Source: DAIDKA01 sp049792815 (GTDB taxonomy: Bacteria; Pseudomonadota; Gammaproteobacteria; Steroidobacterales; Steroidobacteraceae). From it: 58,914 bases of DNA. Location of the stretch: the NCBI GenBank assembly GCA_049792815.1, contig JBARBG010000125.1, forward strand, positions 1-58,914, given 5' to 3'. Below are positions 8,487-17,684 of the stretch, in pieces. Below the pieces are notes generated by a model. The model was not told the origin of the DNA. It ran no database searches and saw nothing but the letters and a program-made list of their open reading frames with translations. Each line of letters starts with the position of its first letter. The first letter of the stretch is position 1. The position numbers were made by a program, and so were the translations under genes.

Positions 8487-9344
8487 GTGGTGAGGGCGAT
8501 CATTGCCGCTTTGGTTGTCGTTAGCGCAGGATTGCTCCTATTGGGTGGATTGCCTGTACTGTCGGCAAGCGCGAGTGACGCGAGTGCGCCCGATATTGCG
8601 CTGGACGGCTCGAAGCATAGTGCAGGCCCAAAGCCGGCGAGACTTTCGAGCGGAAGGCCAAATTGGACTGGCTTCTGGGTGCCCGTCGGTGGACTTCTTG
8701 AGGGCTATCACGGCCCTTCAGGAGTGGAAGGGCGCCCGGGTGGCGTCGCTTCCAACACAGCCCAATTGGATCCGACCATGCCAGAGATGAAATCCCCCTA
8801 TAAGGAGCAATTCGAGGGCCTCCTTGCCAGGGCGAGAAATGGAGAGGAACTGCCTGATAAACCCGCAGCGTGTTTCCCTCCAGGGATGCCGAAAATGATG
8901 GTCATGATCTACGGAATGGAGGTTTTGCAAACACCCAAGATCATCGCACTAACCAGTGAATATCAGGCTGCAACGCGTCGCATCTGGATGGATCTAAAGA
9001 ATCATCCTGCGGCCGATGAGCTGGAAGACACCTACACTGGCCATTCCATAGGCCACTGGGAGGGGGATACGTTAGTCGTGGACACCGTGGGAATTCGCCC
9101 GGATGTGTCCTATTTAAGACATATGGAAATGCCTCACAGCCGCAAGACGAGAATCGTCGAACGGTTTCATCAAACGGCTCCGGACACGCTAGTTGACGAT
9201 ATGACCCTGATGGATCCGGACGTCTTCGAAAAGTCGTGGATTAAGTCCTACACATATCACTACCGGCCCGATTTACGAATCGAGGAGTACGTGTGCTTGG
9301 ACAATAATCGCAACGTCGATGCGCAAGGCCGCGGGAAGTTCTGA
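8487..9344 (+). CDS. Secreted protein of unknown function (WEGDTLVVDT family, close paralogue)
   Basis: A 285-residue exported protein starting at GTG after GGTGGAGG (a second GTG follows at once). The signal peptide covers about residues 1-30. It matches the protein at 3992 almost throughout, including NWTGFWVPVGGLLEGYHGPSG, CFPPGMPKMM, RRIWMDLK, SIGHWEGDTLVV and the final CLDNNRNVDAQGRGKF, so the two arose by duplication. Unlike the first copy it has no DUF6152 partner. It closes the array and is convergent with the short-chain dehydrogenase 12 bp further on. Function is unknown. Confidence 0.75.
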   Translation: MVRAIIAALVVVSAGLLLLGGLPVLSASASDASAPDIALDGSKHSAGPKPARLSSGRPNWTGFWVPVGGLLEGYHGPSGVEGRPGGVASNTAQLDPTMPEMKSPYKEQFEGLLARARNGEELPDKPAACFPPGMPKMMVMIYGMEVLQTPKIIALTSEYQAATRRIWMDLKNHPAADELEDTYTGHSIGHWEGDTLVVDTVGIRPDVSYLRHMEMPHSRKTRIVERFHQTAPDTLVDDMTLMDPDVFEKSWIKSYTYHYRPDLRIEEYVCLDNNRNVDAQGRGKF

Positions 9345-9355
9345 TGCGCAGCAGG

Positions 9356-10099
9356 CTAATGCGCGGCGATGCCACCATCCACCAGATGCGCGCTGCCAGT
9401 CATTCCGCCTGAACGCGAACTCAATAGAAATGTCGCAACTTCCGCCACTTCCTCAGCCGTAACCAGCCGTCCTATCGGGTGCAGCCGGCCGATCTCTTCC
9501 CAGACCTTTGGGTCGGGTATCCCGGCGAGGGTCATGGGCGTCTTGACGAAACTCGGGCACAGGGCATTGCAGCGAATGCCCTGCGCGCCATAGTCGAGCG
9601 CGACTGATTTTGTCAGCCCCACCACTCCGTGCTTCGATGCCGTATAGGCCGGATGGTTATAGTCAGACAACAGGCCAGCCATGGAGGCGACGTTCACGAT
9701 TGAGCTACCGCCGGCGGATAACAGATGAGGTAACTCGGCACGAAGACTGTTGAACACGCCGGTTAAATTGATATCGATGACTCGACTCCAATTTTCTGGT
9801 GTGCATTCGAGCACCGCACCCAAATCTCCGCCGATCCCCGCGTTATTGACGGCACCGTCGAGTTTCCCGAAATCGGCGACGACCTGAGCGCAGACACGCT
9901 CCATGTCCTTGAGGACAGTGACATCGACTTGGTAGGCGCGCACCCCCGGCAACTTGCTCGCAACCCCTTCTGCTGCAACCAGATTGCGATCTAAGAGTGC
10001 GACACGTGCACCGGCGGCCACTGCGCGGCGTGTGATCGCTTCCCCCAGGCCCATTCCGCCTCCGGTCACCAGAACCACGGCACCACTTAGCTCAGCCAT
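9356..10099 (-). CDS. Short-chain dehydrogenase/reductase (SDR)
   Basis: A 247-residue classical SDR. The NAD(P) site is VTGGGMGLGE near residue 11, NNAG is near residue 86, the catalytic serine is in IVNVASMAG, and the YTASK pair lies near residue 150. The C-terminus (GSAHLVDGGIAAH) is complete. An aspartate at the end of strand 2 (ALLDRN) favours NAD over NADP. It oxidises or reduces an alcohol/ketone in the catabolic block and is probably co-transcribed with the SDR 42 bp upstream of it on the same strand. The substrate is not deducible. Confidence 0.9.
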   Translation of the reverse strand: MAELSGAVVLVTGGGMGLGEAITRRAVAAGARVALLDRNLVAAEGVASKLPGVRAYQVDVTVLKDMERVCAQVVADFGKLDGAVNNAGIGGDLGAVLECTPENWSRVIDINLTGVFNSLRAELPHLLSAGGSSIVNVASMAGLLSDYNHPAYTASKHGVVGLTKSVALDYGAQGIRCNALCPSFVKTPMTLAGIPDPKVWEEIGRLHPIGRLVTAEEVAEVATFLLSSRSGGMTGSAHLVDGGIAAH

Positions 10100-10141
10100 C
10101 TTCTCGTTCCTTTGTGACCGTTACGCCTTGCGATTGACATC

Positions 10142-10951
10142 TCAGCGCGTCCTCATTGAATAGTGCCGTCGCATCAGTCCGACATAACCCGTCGGAAGTA
10201 AGCGCGCCAACCAGTAACTGAATCGTGCCCCGCTGCCAACCAACAGACGTCGCTTGCCCGTTGCAAGACCCGAAAGAATCAGCTTGGCACATCTGTCGGG
10301 CGAAGTGACTAGCAACTGACGCGCCACCGCCGCTACGTGCCGCTCGAGCTCAGTCTCATGCTCCGCAACCGGGGAGTTCTCCGCGATGCTGGTATTGATT
10401 CCTCCCGGATGAACCACGACAGCGCGGACCCCCGTACCTTCAAGTTCAGTCCACAGTGTCTCAGTGAGACCGCGAACCGCAAACTTGGACATGACGTACG
10501 CGGCGTGGCAAGGTGCGGCAAGCAAGCCCAGGACACTTGAGATGTTTACGATGCAGCCTTCTCGTTGGGCCAGCATGATGGGAAGAAATGCCTTGGTCCC
10601 ATAAATAACGCCCCAGAGGTTGATTGCGAGAACCTTCTCGATTTCGGCAATGGACGTATGTTCGAATGAAGCCAAAATTGAGGTTCCGGCATTATTGAAT
10701 AGGTAGTGTGCCGCGCCGAAGTCGCGTTTCACCGCATCGCCAAGTCCAAACACCGCCTCCCGCGAGGCGACATCGAGCGGATACGTCATTACTCGACAGC
10801 CGGATGGCAGGTTCGCGACGGTGGCCGCAAGCCCAGTCCGGCTGATGTCGACCAGGGCCAAATGCGCCCCGCGGCTTCCCAATTGCACAGCAAGGGCCTG
10901 GCCAATACCGGAACCGGCCCCCGTAATAACGACAACCTTGCCCCTGAACAT
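10142..10951 (-). CDS. Short-chain dehydrogenase/reductase (SDR)
   Basis: A 269-residue SDR beginning FRGKVVVITGAGSGIGQ. The ATG at 10951 is used because the cofactor fold starts there and GGAG precedes it; a frame open 57 codons further upstream looks untranslated. NNAG is near residue 89, the serine is in IVNISSVLG, and YVMSKFA carries the Tyr-Lys pair. A C-terminal extension beyond the core (LLVGSGARFSYWLARLLP) is hydrophobic and may touch the membrane, as in SDRs acting on lipids or retinol-like substrates. It is divergent from the thiolase across 161 bp that should hold both promoters. Confidence 0.88.
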   Translation of the reverse strand: MFRGKVVVITGAGSGIGQALAVQLGSRGAHLALVDISRTGLAATVANLPSGCRVMTYPLDVASREAVFGLGDAVKRDFGAAHYLFNNAGTSILASFEHTSIAEIEKVLAINLWGVIYGTKAFLPIMLAQREGCIVNISSVLGLLAAPCHAAYVMSKFAVRGLTETLWTELEGTGVRAVVVHPGGINTSIAENSPVAEHETELERHVAAVARQLLVTSPDRCAKLILSGLATGKRRLLVGSGARFSYWLARLLPTGYVGLMRRHYSMRTR

Positions 10952-11112
10952 GTGTCGCTCCGGTGGGCGGCAACAAGGGGGCACTGTACTGCGGCGCGAG
11001 CCTGCGGCCCCCACCCGTCGAAGGGGGGACGTCGCCACCTGGTCTTGGCCGATAGTACCGCGAGAGTCGGTGATTTTCAGTCTGCCATCTTGCTCCAGGG
11101 GGCTATTTCCGG

Positions 11113-12354
11113 ATGGGCGCACCTATCTATGTAGTCGGCGTCGGCATGACCCGGTTCAGCAAGCATCGTGAGCGCTCCTTGGAGTCGCTCGGCCAAGAGG
11201 CCTTGGATTTAGCAATGAAGGACGCTGGCGCTGAAATCGACCACATCGGGCAGGTTTTCTATTCGGGCGTCACACAGGGATCGTTGCAGGGTCAGAATGC
11301 CATCCCGGGTCAAGTACTGCTCTCGAAGCTTGGATTTGGCGCGTTGCCGATTTGGAACATAGAGAACGCCTGTGCGTCAGGAACGAGCGCATTCCAGCTG
11401 GCTGTCCAGGCATTGCGCGCCGGGGCTTGTGATGTCGCACTGGTCCTGGGCGCGGAGAAAATGAACATTGAGGACAAGGCGCGCGCGATGGCGATGTTCG
11501 AAGGCGGCTGGGATGTGCTCAAAGCAGATGAAAACGCGGCACGACTGCTGGCGCTGGGTGCAGGCATTGAGGTTCCTGAAGGCAGCGAGTCGAAACGGCC
11601 CTACAGCCGCTTCATGGCGATTTACGCGGCGATGTGCCGGTATTGGATGAAGACTTTCGGTACGACTCAGCGACAAATCGCGGCCGTATGCGCTAAGAAT
11701 CATGTGCACTCCGTGCACAATCGCTTTGCCCAGTACCGGGACCCATACACCATTGAGCAAGTACTCGCGGCGGATCCCATTACCTACCCGCTCACACTTC
11801 CGATGTGTGCCCCTCTAACCGACGGAGCCGCTGCGGTGGTCGTCTGTTCAGCCGCCGGATTGAAGCGGCTGAATGGCAACCATAAGCGTGCCATCACGGT
11901 CGCCGCCACGGCCATAGCCACGGCTACCCAGCGGGCGGCCGACGCTTTTGAGAAGGCCGTCAGTCGTCGAGCGGCGCAGATAGCGTACGAACAGGCAGGC
12001 ATTGGCAGCGAAGACGTAGCAGTCGCCGAAGTGCATGACGCCACGGCCATGGGCGAGGTCATGGCGGTCGAGTTCTTAGGACTGACGCCGATGGGTGGTG
12101 CCGGGCCCGCAGCAGAGGCGGGAGAGCTCAGCATCGGCGGCCGCATCCCGGTCAACCCCTCTGGGGGGCTCGAATGCAAGGGACATCCGATTGGAGCCAC
12201 GGGACTGGCGCAGATTCATGAACTCGTTACGCAGCTGCGCGGCGAAGCGGGTCTCCGTCAGGTTGAGGGTGCAAAAGTTGCCATCCAGGAAAATGGCGGT
12301 GGCTCCGTCGGATATGAGGAAGCTGTCGTGACTGTCAACCTCTTCAAGCACTAG
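11113..12354 (+). CDS. Thiolase-family protein (SCP-x type)
   Basis: A 413-residue thiolase-fold enzyme. The nucleophilic cysteine is C87 in NACASG. The second-half histidines are in EVHDATAMGE and in CKGHPIGATG. The N-terminus (PIYVVGVGMTRFSKH) is that of the lipid-transfer/SCP-x branch, whose members cleave branched or steroid side-chain 3-ketoacyl-CoAs in the thiolytic step of beta-oxidation. Only 3 nt separate it from the acyl-CoA dehydrogenase, so they form one transcription unit. In other clusters this subfamily works with a DUF35 partner; none is seen here. The exact substrate is unknown. Confidence 0.88.
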   Translation: MGAPIYVVGVGMTRFSKHRERSLESLGQEALDLAMKDAGAEIDHIGQVFYSGVTQGSLQGQNAIPGQVLLSKLGFGALPIWNIENACASGTSAFQLAVQALRAGACDVALVLGAEKMNIEDKARAMAMFEGGWDVLKADENAARLLALGAGIEVPEGSESKRPYSRFMAIYAAMCRYWMKTFGTTQRQIAAVCAKNHVHSVHNRFAQYRDPYTIEQVLAADPITYPLTLPMCAPLTDGAAAVVVCSAAGLKRLNGNHKRAITVAATAIATATQRAADAFEKAVSRRAAQIAYEQAGIGSEDVAVAEVHDATAMGEVMAVEFLGLTPMGGAGPAAEAGELSIGGRIPVNPSGGLECKGHPIGATGLAQIHELVTQLRGEAGLRQVEGAKVAIQENGGGSVGYEEAVVTVNLFKH

Positions 12355-12357
12355 CAG

Positions 12358-13668
12358 ATGGCCGACCGCCACGGAATGCCAATGAACGATATCGCTCACA
12401 GGGAAATCCCACTTCCAGTCGTCGGACTTTCCGGATTTGACGTCGGACTAACCGAACACGAGCTCGTCGCACAGCGGGCGCTACATCGTTTCGCACTGGA
12501 AGTCATGCGCCCGATTGCGCGAGAACTAGATCGGCTACCGGCGTCCGTGGCTTACCAAAAAGGCTCGCCATTTTGGCAATTCCATACGGAATTCGCGAAG
12601 CTGGGCCTAGGTGGTGAAGACCTCAGTGAACTGCCGCCTGATCAGGCAGCCAGGCTCGAGGGAATCACGATTGAAGAGCTCGCCTGGGGTGATGCCGGTT
12701 TGACCGTCACGGGAGGCGTTAAGGACCTGCCATTGATCATGGCTCGCGCCAGCGCCAACAAAGAGCTGATTGATCTGTGTCACGGCAAGCTCGGCTGCTG
12801 GTGCGCGACGCAGCCAGAGCGCGGCTCGGACGGGCTGACCCTTTACCCTGCCGAACGGTATCCAGGGTCAACGGGAAATAAGGGGAATCTTCAGGCTACG
12901 TTTCGTGGTGATGAAATAATCATCAATGGGCAAAGTTCTGCGTGGATATCCAACGGTCCGGTCGCCGAAGTGGCGCTCATGGATATCGTCGCAGACTATG
13001 GAGAGGGTTTCTTCGACCCCGAAGGCAACACCTTCGGGTGTAACATCATTGTGCCTCTTGACCTGAAGGGAATATCTCGCGGCAAGCCGTTGGAAAAGTT
13101 GGGCAAGCGCACTCTTCCGCAGGGTGAGATTTTTTTCGATAACGTGCGCGTTCCGCGACGTTTCGCTATTGCTACTCGTGACGACTACGACTTCAAACAC
13201 GCACACGCGTGGGCCATTGCCGGCACTGCAATGAGCCACATAGCCTGTGGACTCGCCCGTTCGGCCTTCGAGCTGGCGCTGGCGTATGTGAATCAACGCA
13301 AACAGGGTGGGGCGCTTCTGGCGGATCTGCAGCTGACCCAATACCGGATTGGTGTGCTGGGCAATAAGGTCGAGGCCATTCGGGCCATGGCGCGACACGT
13401 GGCTCACTACACGCGCTGCTCTTCCCGCCCGCACCCGTACTTTACGGCATCGGGCAAGGCCTACTGCTGCGGCGAGATGTTCACGGTCGTCAATGATTCG
13501 CTGCAGCTCTTTGGCGGAGTTGGTCTCACGTGCGAATATCCCATGGAGAAGTTGCTGCGTGATGCCCGCGCCATGCAGATTGAGGATGGTGAGAACAACC
13601 TACTGCTGATGCATTACGGCTATCTGCTTACCCGCCTCTATCAGCAAGAGGGTTGGGGTAAGACTTGA
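12358..13668 (+). CDS. Acyl-CoA dehydrogenase
   Basis: A 436-residue flavoprotein with the acyl-CoA dehydrogenase plan: an N-terminal helical domain, a middle beta domain with FAD/substrate contacts (INGQSSAWISNGPVAEVA), and a C-terminal helical domain ending with LFGGVGLTCEYPMEKLLRDARAMQIEDGENN. It would introduce the alpha,beta double bond into an acyl-CoA and pass electrons to an electron-transfer flavoprotein. It directly follows the thiolase. ATG codons at 12376 and 12382 are possible alternative starts. Confidence 0.9.
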   Translation: MADRHGMPMNDIAHREIPLPVVGLSGFDVGLTEHELVAQRALHRFALEVMRPIARELDRLPASVAYQKGSPFWQFHTEFAKLGLGGEDLSELPPDQAARLEGITIEELAWGDAGLTVTGGVKDLPLIMARASANKELIDLCHGKLGCWCATQPERGSDGLTLYPAERYPGSTGNKGNLQATFRGDEIIINGQSSAWISNGPVAEVALMDIVADYGEGFFDPEGNTFGCNIIVPLDLKGISRGKPLEKLGKRTLPQGEIFFDNVRVPRRFAIATRDDYDFKHAHAWAIAGTAMSHIACGLARSAFELALAYVNQRKQGGALLADLQLTQYRIGVLGNKVEAIRAMARHVAHYTRCSSRPHPYFTASGKAYCCGEMFTVVNDSLQLFGGVGLTCEYPMEKLLRDARAMQIEDGENNLLLMHYGYLLTRLYQQEGWGKT

Positions 13669-13764
13669 GTTGTACACCGCCAAGTACAAAGTGACCAGAG
13701 ACAGTGTTCTATGGGAAAAGACGGTGCCACCGGTACGCTCGCTGTTGCGCACTTGCCTTAGCGC

Positions 13765-14253
13765 ATGATCAAACAATTGTTGCAGGCCCTGGAGGCTACG
13801 CCTTTGGGCACCGCCGTCCGCGAGTCAACATGGCTGTTCCCAACGATCGAAACCATGCATGTTCTGGCATTGGTGCTCGTCGTGGGATCGATCATGGTCG
13901 TGGACCTGCGTCTGCTGAATATCGCCTCGCGGAAGCGTTCGGTGAAAGAGCTGACGGACGAAGTACTGCCGTGGACATGGATCGCCTTCGTTTGCGCCCT
14001 GATTACCGGCAGTTTGCTGTTCAGTTCTTCGGCGGTCCGCTACACGGGTATCTGGCAATTCGATGTCAAGATGTGCATGTTGTTGCTCGCGGCGATCAAT
14101 ATGGCGTTCTTTCATCACGGCGCGTTCCGATCGGTAGCCCAGTGGGACCGAGCACCCGCCAAGCCGCCCCTGGCCGCGAAGGTGGCTGGCGGTATTTCAT
14201 TGGCCATCTGGGTCATCGTCGTAGGCCTGGGTCGCTGGATCGGATTCGTCTAG
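13765..14253 (+). CDS. DUF6644-like membrane protein
   Basis: A 162-residue integral membrane protein with about four hydrophobic segments (LALVLVVGSIMVVDL, TWIAFVCALITGSLLF, CMLLLAAINMAFF, ISLAIWVIVVGLG). The opening STWLFPTIETMHVLALVLVVG, with conserved Glu and His inside the first segment, matches the DUF6644 family of unknown function. Those charged in-membrane residues recall cytochrome-b-like or heme-binding membrane proteins, which is inference only. An overlapping longer frame from 13704 was rejected. It may be transcribed with the acyl-CoA dehydrogenase about 100 bp upstream. Confidence 0.75.
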   Translation: MIKQLLQALEATPLGTAVRESTWLFPTIETMHVLALVLVVGSIMVVDLRLLNIASRKRSVKELTDEVLPWTWIAFVCALITGSLLFSSSAVRYTGIWQFDVKMCMLLLAAINMAFFHHGAFRSVAQWDRAPAKPPLAAKVAGGISLAIWVIVVGLGRWIGFV

Positions 14254-14419
14254 CCTCATTCAAGGCCGTTCGTCGCGTCCCCGTCCCAAGGCAAGCAACG
14301 ATCTGCCACTTCGGTCCGACTCCCGCGCCGCCCGCCAATACCGACCAGGCGCAGGTCGGGCATGCCCGTGCAATTGTCCCAAGCTGGCTTTTCTGAGCGC
14401 ACAGCCTAATCCTTCAATC

Positions 14420-15763
14420 ATGTCCGATCTTGGGTCATTGCAGTCGCTTGCAAGCCGGATTCGCCTGGCTGGTGGGCTGGGCCGCTCACGGCATATCCGG
14501 AGGCTGTTTGATTTCCTCTTGGAGTGCTCGACCACCGGCCGGAGCCCGAAGGAAACCGAGGTGGCCATCGAGGTATTCGGCAAGGACACGGGCTTCGACG
14601 TAGCTCAGGACCCCATGGTTCGGGTGTACGTCTATAAGCTGCGGCGCAAGCTGGAGAAATTCTACAGCGGGCCCGGTCAAGGCGATTTCCTTCAGCTTGT
14701 CATCCCGCGAGGCGTTTATCGGATTGTGATTCAAGACCGCCGCGTCGGTGCACTCGGGGACCCCAGCGAGCTGTCAGCGCCGGCTTCGGGCGCAGGAATC
14801 ATAGCGATGTTGAAGGCGTCGGCGGCGCGAGCGCCACGTCGGTGGATCCTGCCAGTATTCATCGCCTCACTCCTGTTCAATGTGATACTCGCCGGCGGCC
14901 TGGTCTGGCATTCCCGCCGCGCCGCGCCCGCGAACCCGATGCGCGCCAGTTCGGTGTGGTCGCGCCTGCTCGACTCGAGACGACCGCTGTGCGTCGTGCT
15001 CGGTGATTACTACATATTTGCGGAAACAGACAGGAACATGGAGGTGCAGCGCCTCGTGCGCGAGTTCTCGATCAACTCCGCAAGCGACCTTGATCAGTAT
15101 CTGAGATTGCATCCAAAATTTGCGGATCGCTACCAGGAGATGCATTTGAATTACTTGCCGACCTCGGCGGCGTATGCGCTCCAGGAGCTGCTGCCCCTGA
15201 CTGTCGAGGCCAATCCTCGGATTCGTGTGGTGATGGCCTCCGAGCTGACAAGCGAGATGCTCAAGTCTTCCGATATCATCTACATCGGCTATTTGAGCGG
15301 CATGGGTATGCTCAACGACCTGGTGTTCAGAGGTTCGCGCTTCGAGATAGGGGACTCTTTCGACGTGCTGGTCGATCGCACCTCCCGCAAGCAGTACATC
15401 AGCCAGGCGGTGCTGCCAGAGCCCGGCGAGCAGACCTATCATGATGTCGGCTATTTCGCGACGTTCGCGGGGCCCTCCAATAATCAGATCATGATCGTCG
15501 CGGGCACGCGAGATGTCGCCGTCCGGCGCGTGGCCGATAGCATTACCCACGCGGACACGCTGCAGCAGCTCATGGCCCGTAGCGGCAATCAGCGGTCCTT
15601 TGAAGCCCTGTACGATGTATTCGCGATGAATGGGACGGACCTTAATGGCACGCTGTTACTCACCGGCAGAATCGACACCACCCGCATCTGGACTGATGAG
15701 GCCTTGGCGCCAGCTGCAGCTCTCCGCCATCCCCTCGCTGCCACGGCCACCCACGTACCCTGA
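14420..15763 (+). CDS. Membrane-anchored winged-helix regulator with a C-terminal sensor-like region
   Basis: A 447-residue protein in three parts. Residues 1-100 (SRHIRRLFDFLLECSTTGR, ETEVAIEVFGK, DPMVRVYVYKLRRKLEKFY, GVYRI) match the winged-helix-like domain found before TolB, TPR or cyclase modules in many Gram-negatives. A single transmembrane helix lies at about 141-163. The remaining 280 residues form a presumably periplasmic domain with a GDYYIFAETDRN segment. The layout recalls CadC/ToxR one-component regulators that sense outside and bind DNA inside. Seven nt separate it from the siderophore-interacting protein, so they are likely coupled. The signal is unknown. Confidence 0.65.
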   Translation: MSDLGSLQSLASRIRLAGGLGRSRHIRRLFDFLLECSTTGRSPKETEVAIEVFGKDTGFDVAQDPMVRVYVYKLRRKLEKFYSGPGQGDFLQLVIPRGVYRIVIQDRRVGALGDPSELSAPASGAGIIAMLKASAARAPRRWILPVFIASLLFNVILAGGLVWHSRRAAPANPMRASSVWSRLLDSRRPLCVVLGDYYIFAETDRNMEVQRLVREFSINSASDLDQYLRLHPKFADRYQEMHLNYLPTSAAYALQELLPLTVEANPRIRVVMASELTSEMLKSSDIIYIGYLSGMGMLNDLVFRGSRFEIGDSFDVLVDRTSRKQYISQAVLPEPGEQTYHDVGYFATFAGPSNNQIMIVAGTRDVAVRRVADSITHADTLQQLMARSGNQRSFEALYDVFAMNGTDLNGTLLLTGRIDTTRIWTDEALAPAAALRHPLAATATHVP

Positions 15764-15770
15764 GGTAATC

Positions 15771-16565
15771 ATGAATTCACCGGGTCCTGCTCCCGTACGA
15801 CGCCCTAACCGACCTCGCTTCGCCTGTAGCGTCCAGAGCATTCAACAACTGACCCCACGCATGTTGCGCATCATATTCTCCGGGCAGGAACTCGAAAAGT
15901 TTGTGTGGAATGGTCCAGCAGCACACATCAAACTGATCCTTGGTCCACCTCCTGCAGGGGGCGAACGCCCGATCTCACGGACCTACACTCCGCGGCACTT
16001 CGATGCAGCCCGATGCGAATTAACCGTTGACTTCGTGTTGCACGGCGAGGGACCCGGTTCGACCTGGGCAGCGCAGGCGCGGGTCGGACAGCCCATGGTG
16101 ATTGCCGGCCCGGGACGCTCCTATCAACTTGATGCGCAAGCCCAGTGGTTGCTCATCGCCGGGGATGAATCGGCGATTCCCGCCATTGCGAGTGTCCTGG
16201 AGGGCATTCCCGACAGCCTGTACACGCAGGTGCTGATCGAGGTGAACGATGCGGCGGATGAGTTTGGGATAGCCGCAGCCCGTCGCAACGTGAGTATTGG
16301 GTGGCTTCACCGTGCACATCCCATCGTGGGCCAGGGTTCGGTCGTGGCCGCCGGCTTGGAACTGACGGGCGCTGTGGCCGCTTTCCGGCCGCCGGCGGGA
16401 CCAGGATGCGTCTACGTCGCGTGCGAGGCCGAGGCCATGCGCCGGATCCGCCGGCACCTGCTGGTGGAGCTGGCGCTGCCACGGGAGTGGCTGACAACGC
16501 GCGGTTACTGGAAGCAGGGTGCGACCGATCATCCGGACCGAGATTACGGCGAGGATGTGGCCTAA
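15771..16565 (+). CDS. Siderophore-interacting flavoprotein (SIP family)
   Basis: A 264-residue cytoplasmic FAD-dependent ferric-siderophore reductase. The FAD-binding motif SRTYTPRHF lies near residue 65, and the SIP NAD(P)H-binding half includes WLLIAGDESAIPAI and VYVACEAEAMRRIRRHL, ending RGYWKQGATDHPDRD, as is usual for the family. The ATG at 15771 follows TGAGGTAATC. Members reduce Fe(III)-siderophores to release iron. Its coupling to a membrane regulator 7 nt upstream and its place among catabolic genes are unusual; the flavoprotein could also be recruited as a reductase for another substrate. Confidence 0.88.
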   Translation: MNSPGPAPVRRPNRPRFACSVQSIQQLTPRMLRIIFSGQELEKFVWNGPAAHIKLILGPPPAGGERPISRTYTPRHFDAARCELTVDFVLHGEGPGSTWAAQARVGQPMVIAGPGRSYQLDAQAQWLLIAGDESAIPAIASVLEGIPDSLYTQVLIEVNDAADEFGIAAARRNVSIGWLHRAHPIVGQGSVVAAGLELTGAVAAFRPPAGPGCVYVACEAEAMRRIRRHLLVELALPREWLTTRGYWKQGATDHPDRDYGEDVA

Positions 16566-16689
16566 ATAGCTGCGCCCCCCCGACCATGAGGGGTGAGTTG
16601 CGCACCGATCGGAGCTAGGGTGCGGCGGTGGAAGCTCGTGCCGCCCGGGCACAAGGCATCGCACGTCAGCCGTTACCAAGGGGCATGCA

Positions 16690-17484
16690 ATGAGCGAATT
16701 GACTGGCAAGGTGGTATTGGTTACCGGAGCAGGATCTGGCATTGGCGATGCCGTTGCACGACGGTTTGCAGCGCAGGGTGCCAAGGTCGGCATAACCGGT
16801 CGTCGGGAAGTTCCGCTGAGAGAGTTGGCGAAGGAAATCGGCGCGCTATCGTTACCCGGTGACGTAACCGATGCAGCGACCGTGCAAAGCTCGGTCCAAC
16901 GCCTGGTCAAGGAATTCGGTGGACTGGATATCGTCGTCAACAATGCAGGAATTGCTGTTATCGGCGACATTGAACAGATCAGCGACGCAGACTGGGCCTC
17001 GGTCATGGACATTAACCTCAACGGCACGCGCTTGGTGATGAGGGCAGTTCTGCCGCATCTACGGGCGCGAGGCGGTGGCGCTGTCGTCAACATATCCTCG
17101 ATTGGCGCGCTATTTGCCGCGAGAAACAGTGCGGTCTACGGCACCGCAAAGGCCGGATTACTGGCGCTCACCAAGGCAATGGCGAGAGATGGTGGTCCCC
17201 AAGGTATTCGGGTCAACGCAGTGTGTCCCGGCTGGGTTGATACACCCATGTTGGATCCCTTGCTGCAGATGCTCTCCAAGGAGCGCGGCATAACGCATGA
17301 CGCGGCGCGTGCCCTGCTGGTCCAGTTCAATCCCATCAATCGAATGGGGCGCCCGGAAGAGATCGCCCGGTGCGTGGAATTCCTGGCCACTGATGCGTCC
17401 TCTTACGTGACAGGTGCAGTGCTGCTCGCCGACGGGGGCCAGGCGATCGTGGATGTTGGGACGGTGTCATTTGCCCCCCGCTGA
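16690..17484 (+). CDS. Short-chain dehydrogenase/reductase (SDR)
   Basis: A 264-residue classical SDR. VTGAGSGIGDAVA is at residue 11, an NADP-favouring TGRREV segment follows strand 2, VVNNAGIAV is near residue 83, VVNISSIGALF holds the serine, and YGTAKAGL has the Tyr-Lys pair. A longer-than-usual loop (LLQMLSKERGITHDAARALL) covers the active site, as in SDRs acting on bulky rings. The C-terminus (VTGAVLLADGGQAI) is complete. It precedes the FMO-type monooxygenase on the same strand; a dehydrogenase making a ketone for a monooxygenase is a common pairing. Confidence 0.9.
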   Translation: MSELTGKVVLVTGAGSGIGDAVARRFAAQGAKVGITGRREVPLRELAKEIGALSLPGDVTDAATVQSSVQRLVKEFGGLDIVVNNAGIAVIGDIEQISDADWASVMDINLNGTRLVMRAVLPHLRARGGGAVVNISSIGALFAARNSAVYGTAKAGLLALTKAMARDGGPQGIRVNAVCPGWVDTPMLDPLLQMLSKERGITHDAARALLVQFNPINRMGRPEEIARCVEFLATDASSYVTGAVLLADGGQAIVDVGTVSFAPR

Positions 17485-17684
17485 CGGCGCACATCAGGGC
17501 AGAACTCAGAACCGTTTGCGAATGACAGCCTCTCAGCCCAGCCCCCCTGTTGAGAGGGGTGAGCAATGTAGCGGCTGGCGCTAGCGTGAGGTCAATCGTA
17601 ATCAATAATAGTGTGAGTCCGGGTGACTGCTATTCGGTTGCCGACTCGACCTCGGCACCTCTAAGGCGGGTGAAGGAGATAGCA

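Noticed and set aside
13704..14396. 230-codon frame overlapping the DUF6644 gene
   Set aside because: The 162-residue membrane protein in the other frame has coherent hydrophobic segments and family pattern; the longer frame has neither.
15771..16565. Part of a siderophore biosynthesis or uptake cluster
   Set aside because: No NRPS, siderophore synthetase or iron ABC transporter is nearby, so only the single flavoprotein can be claimed.
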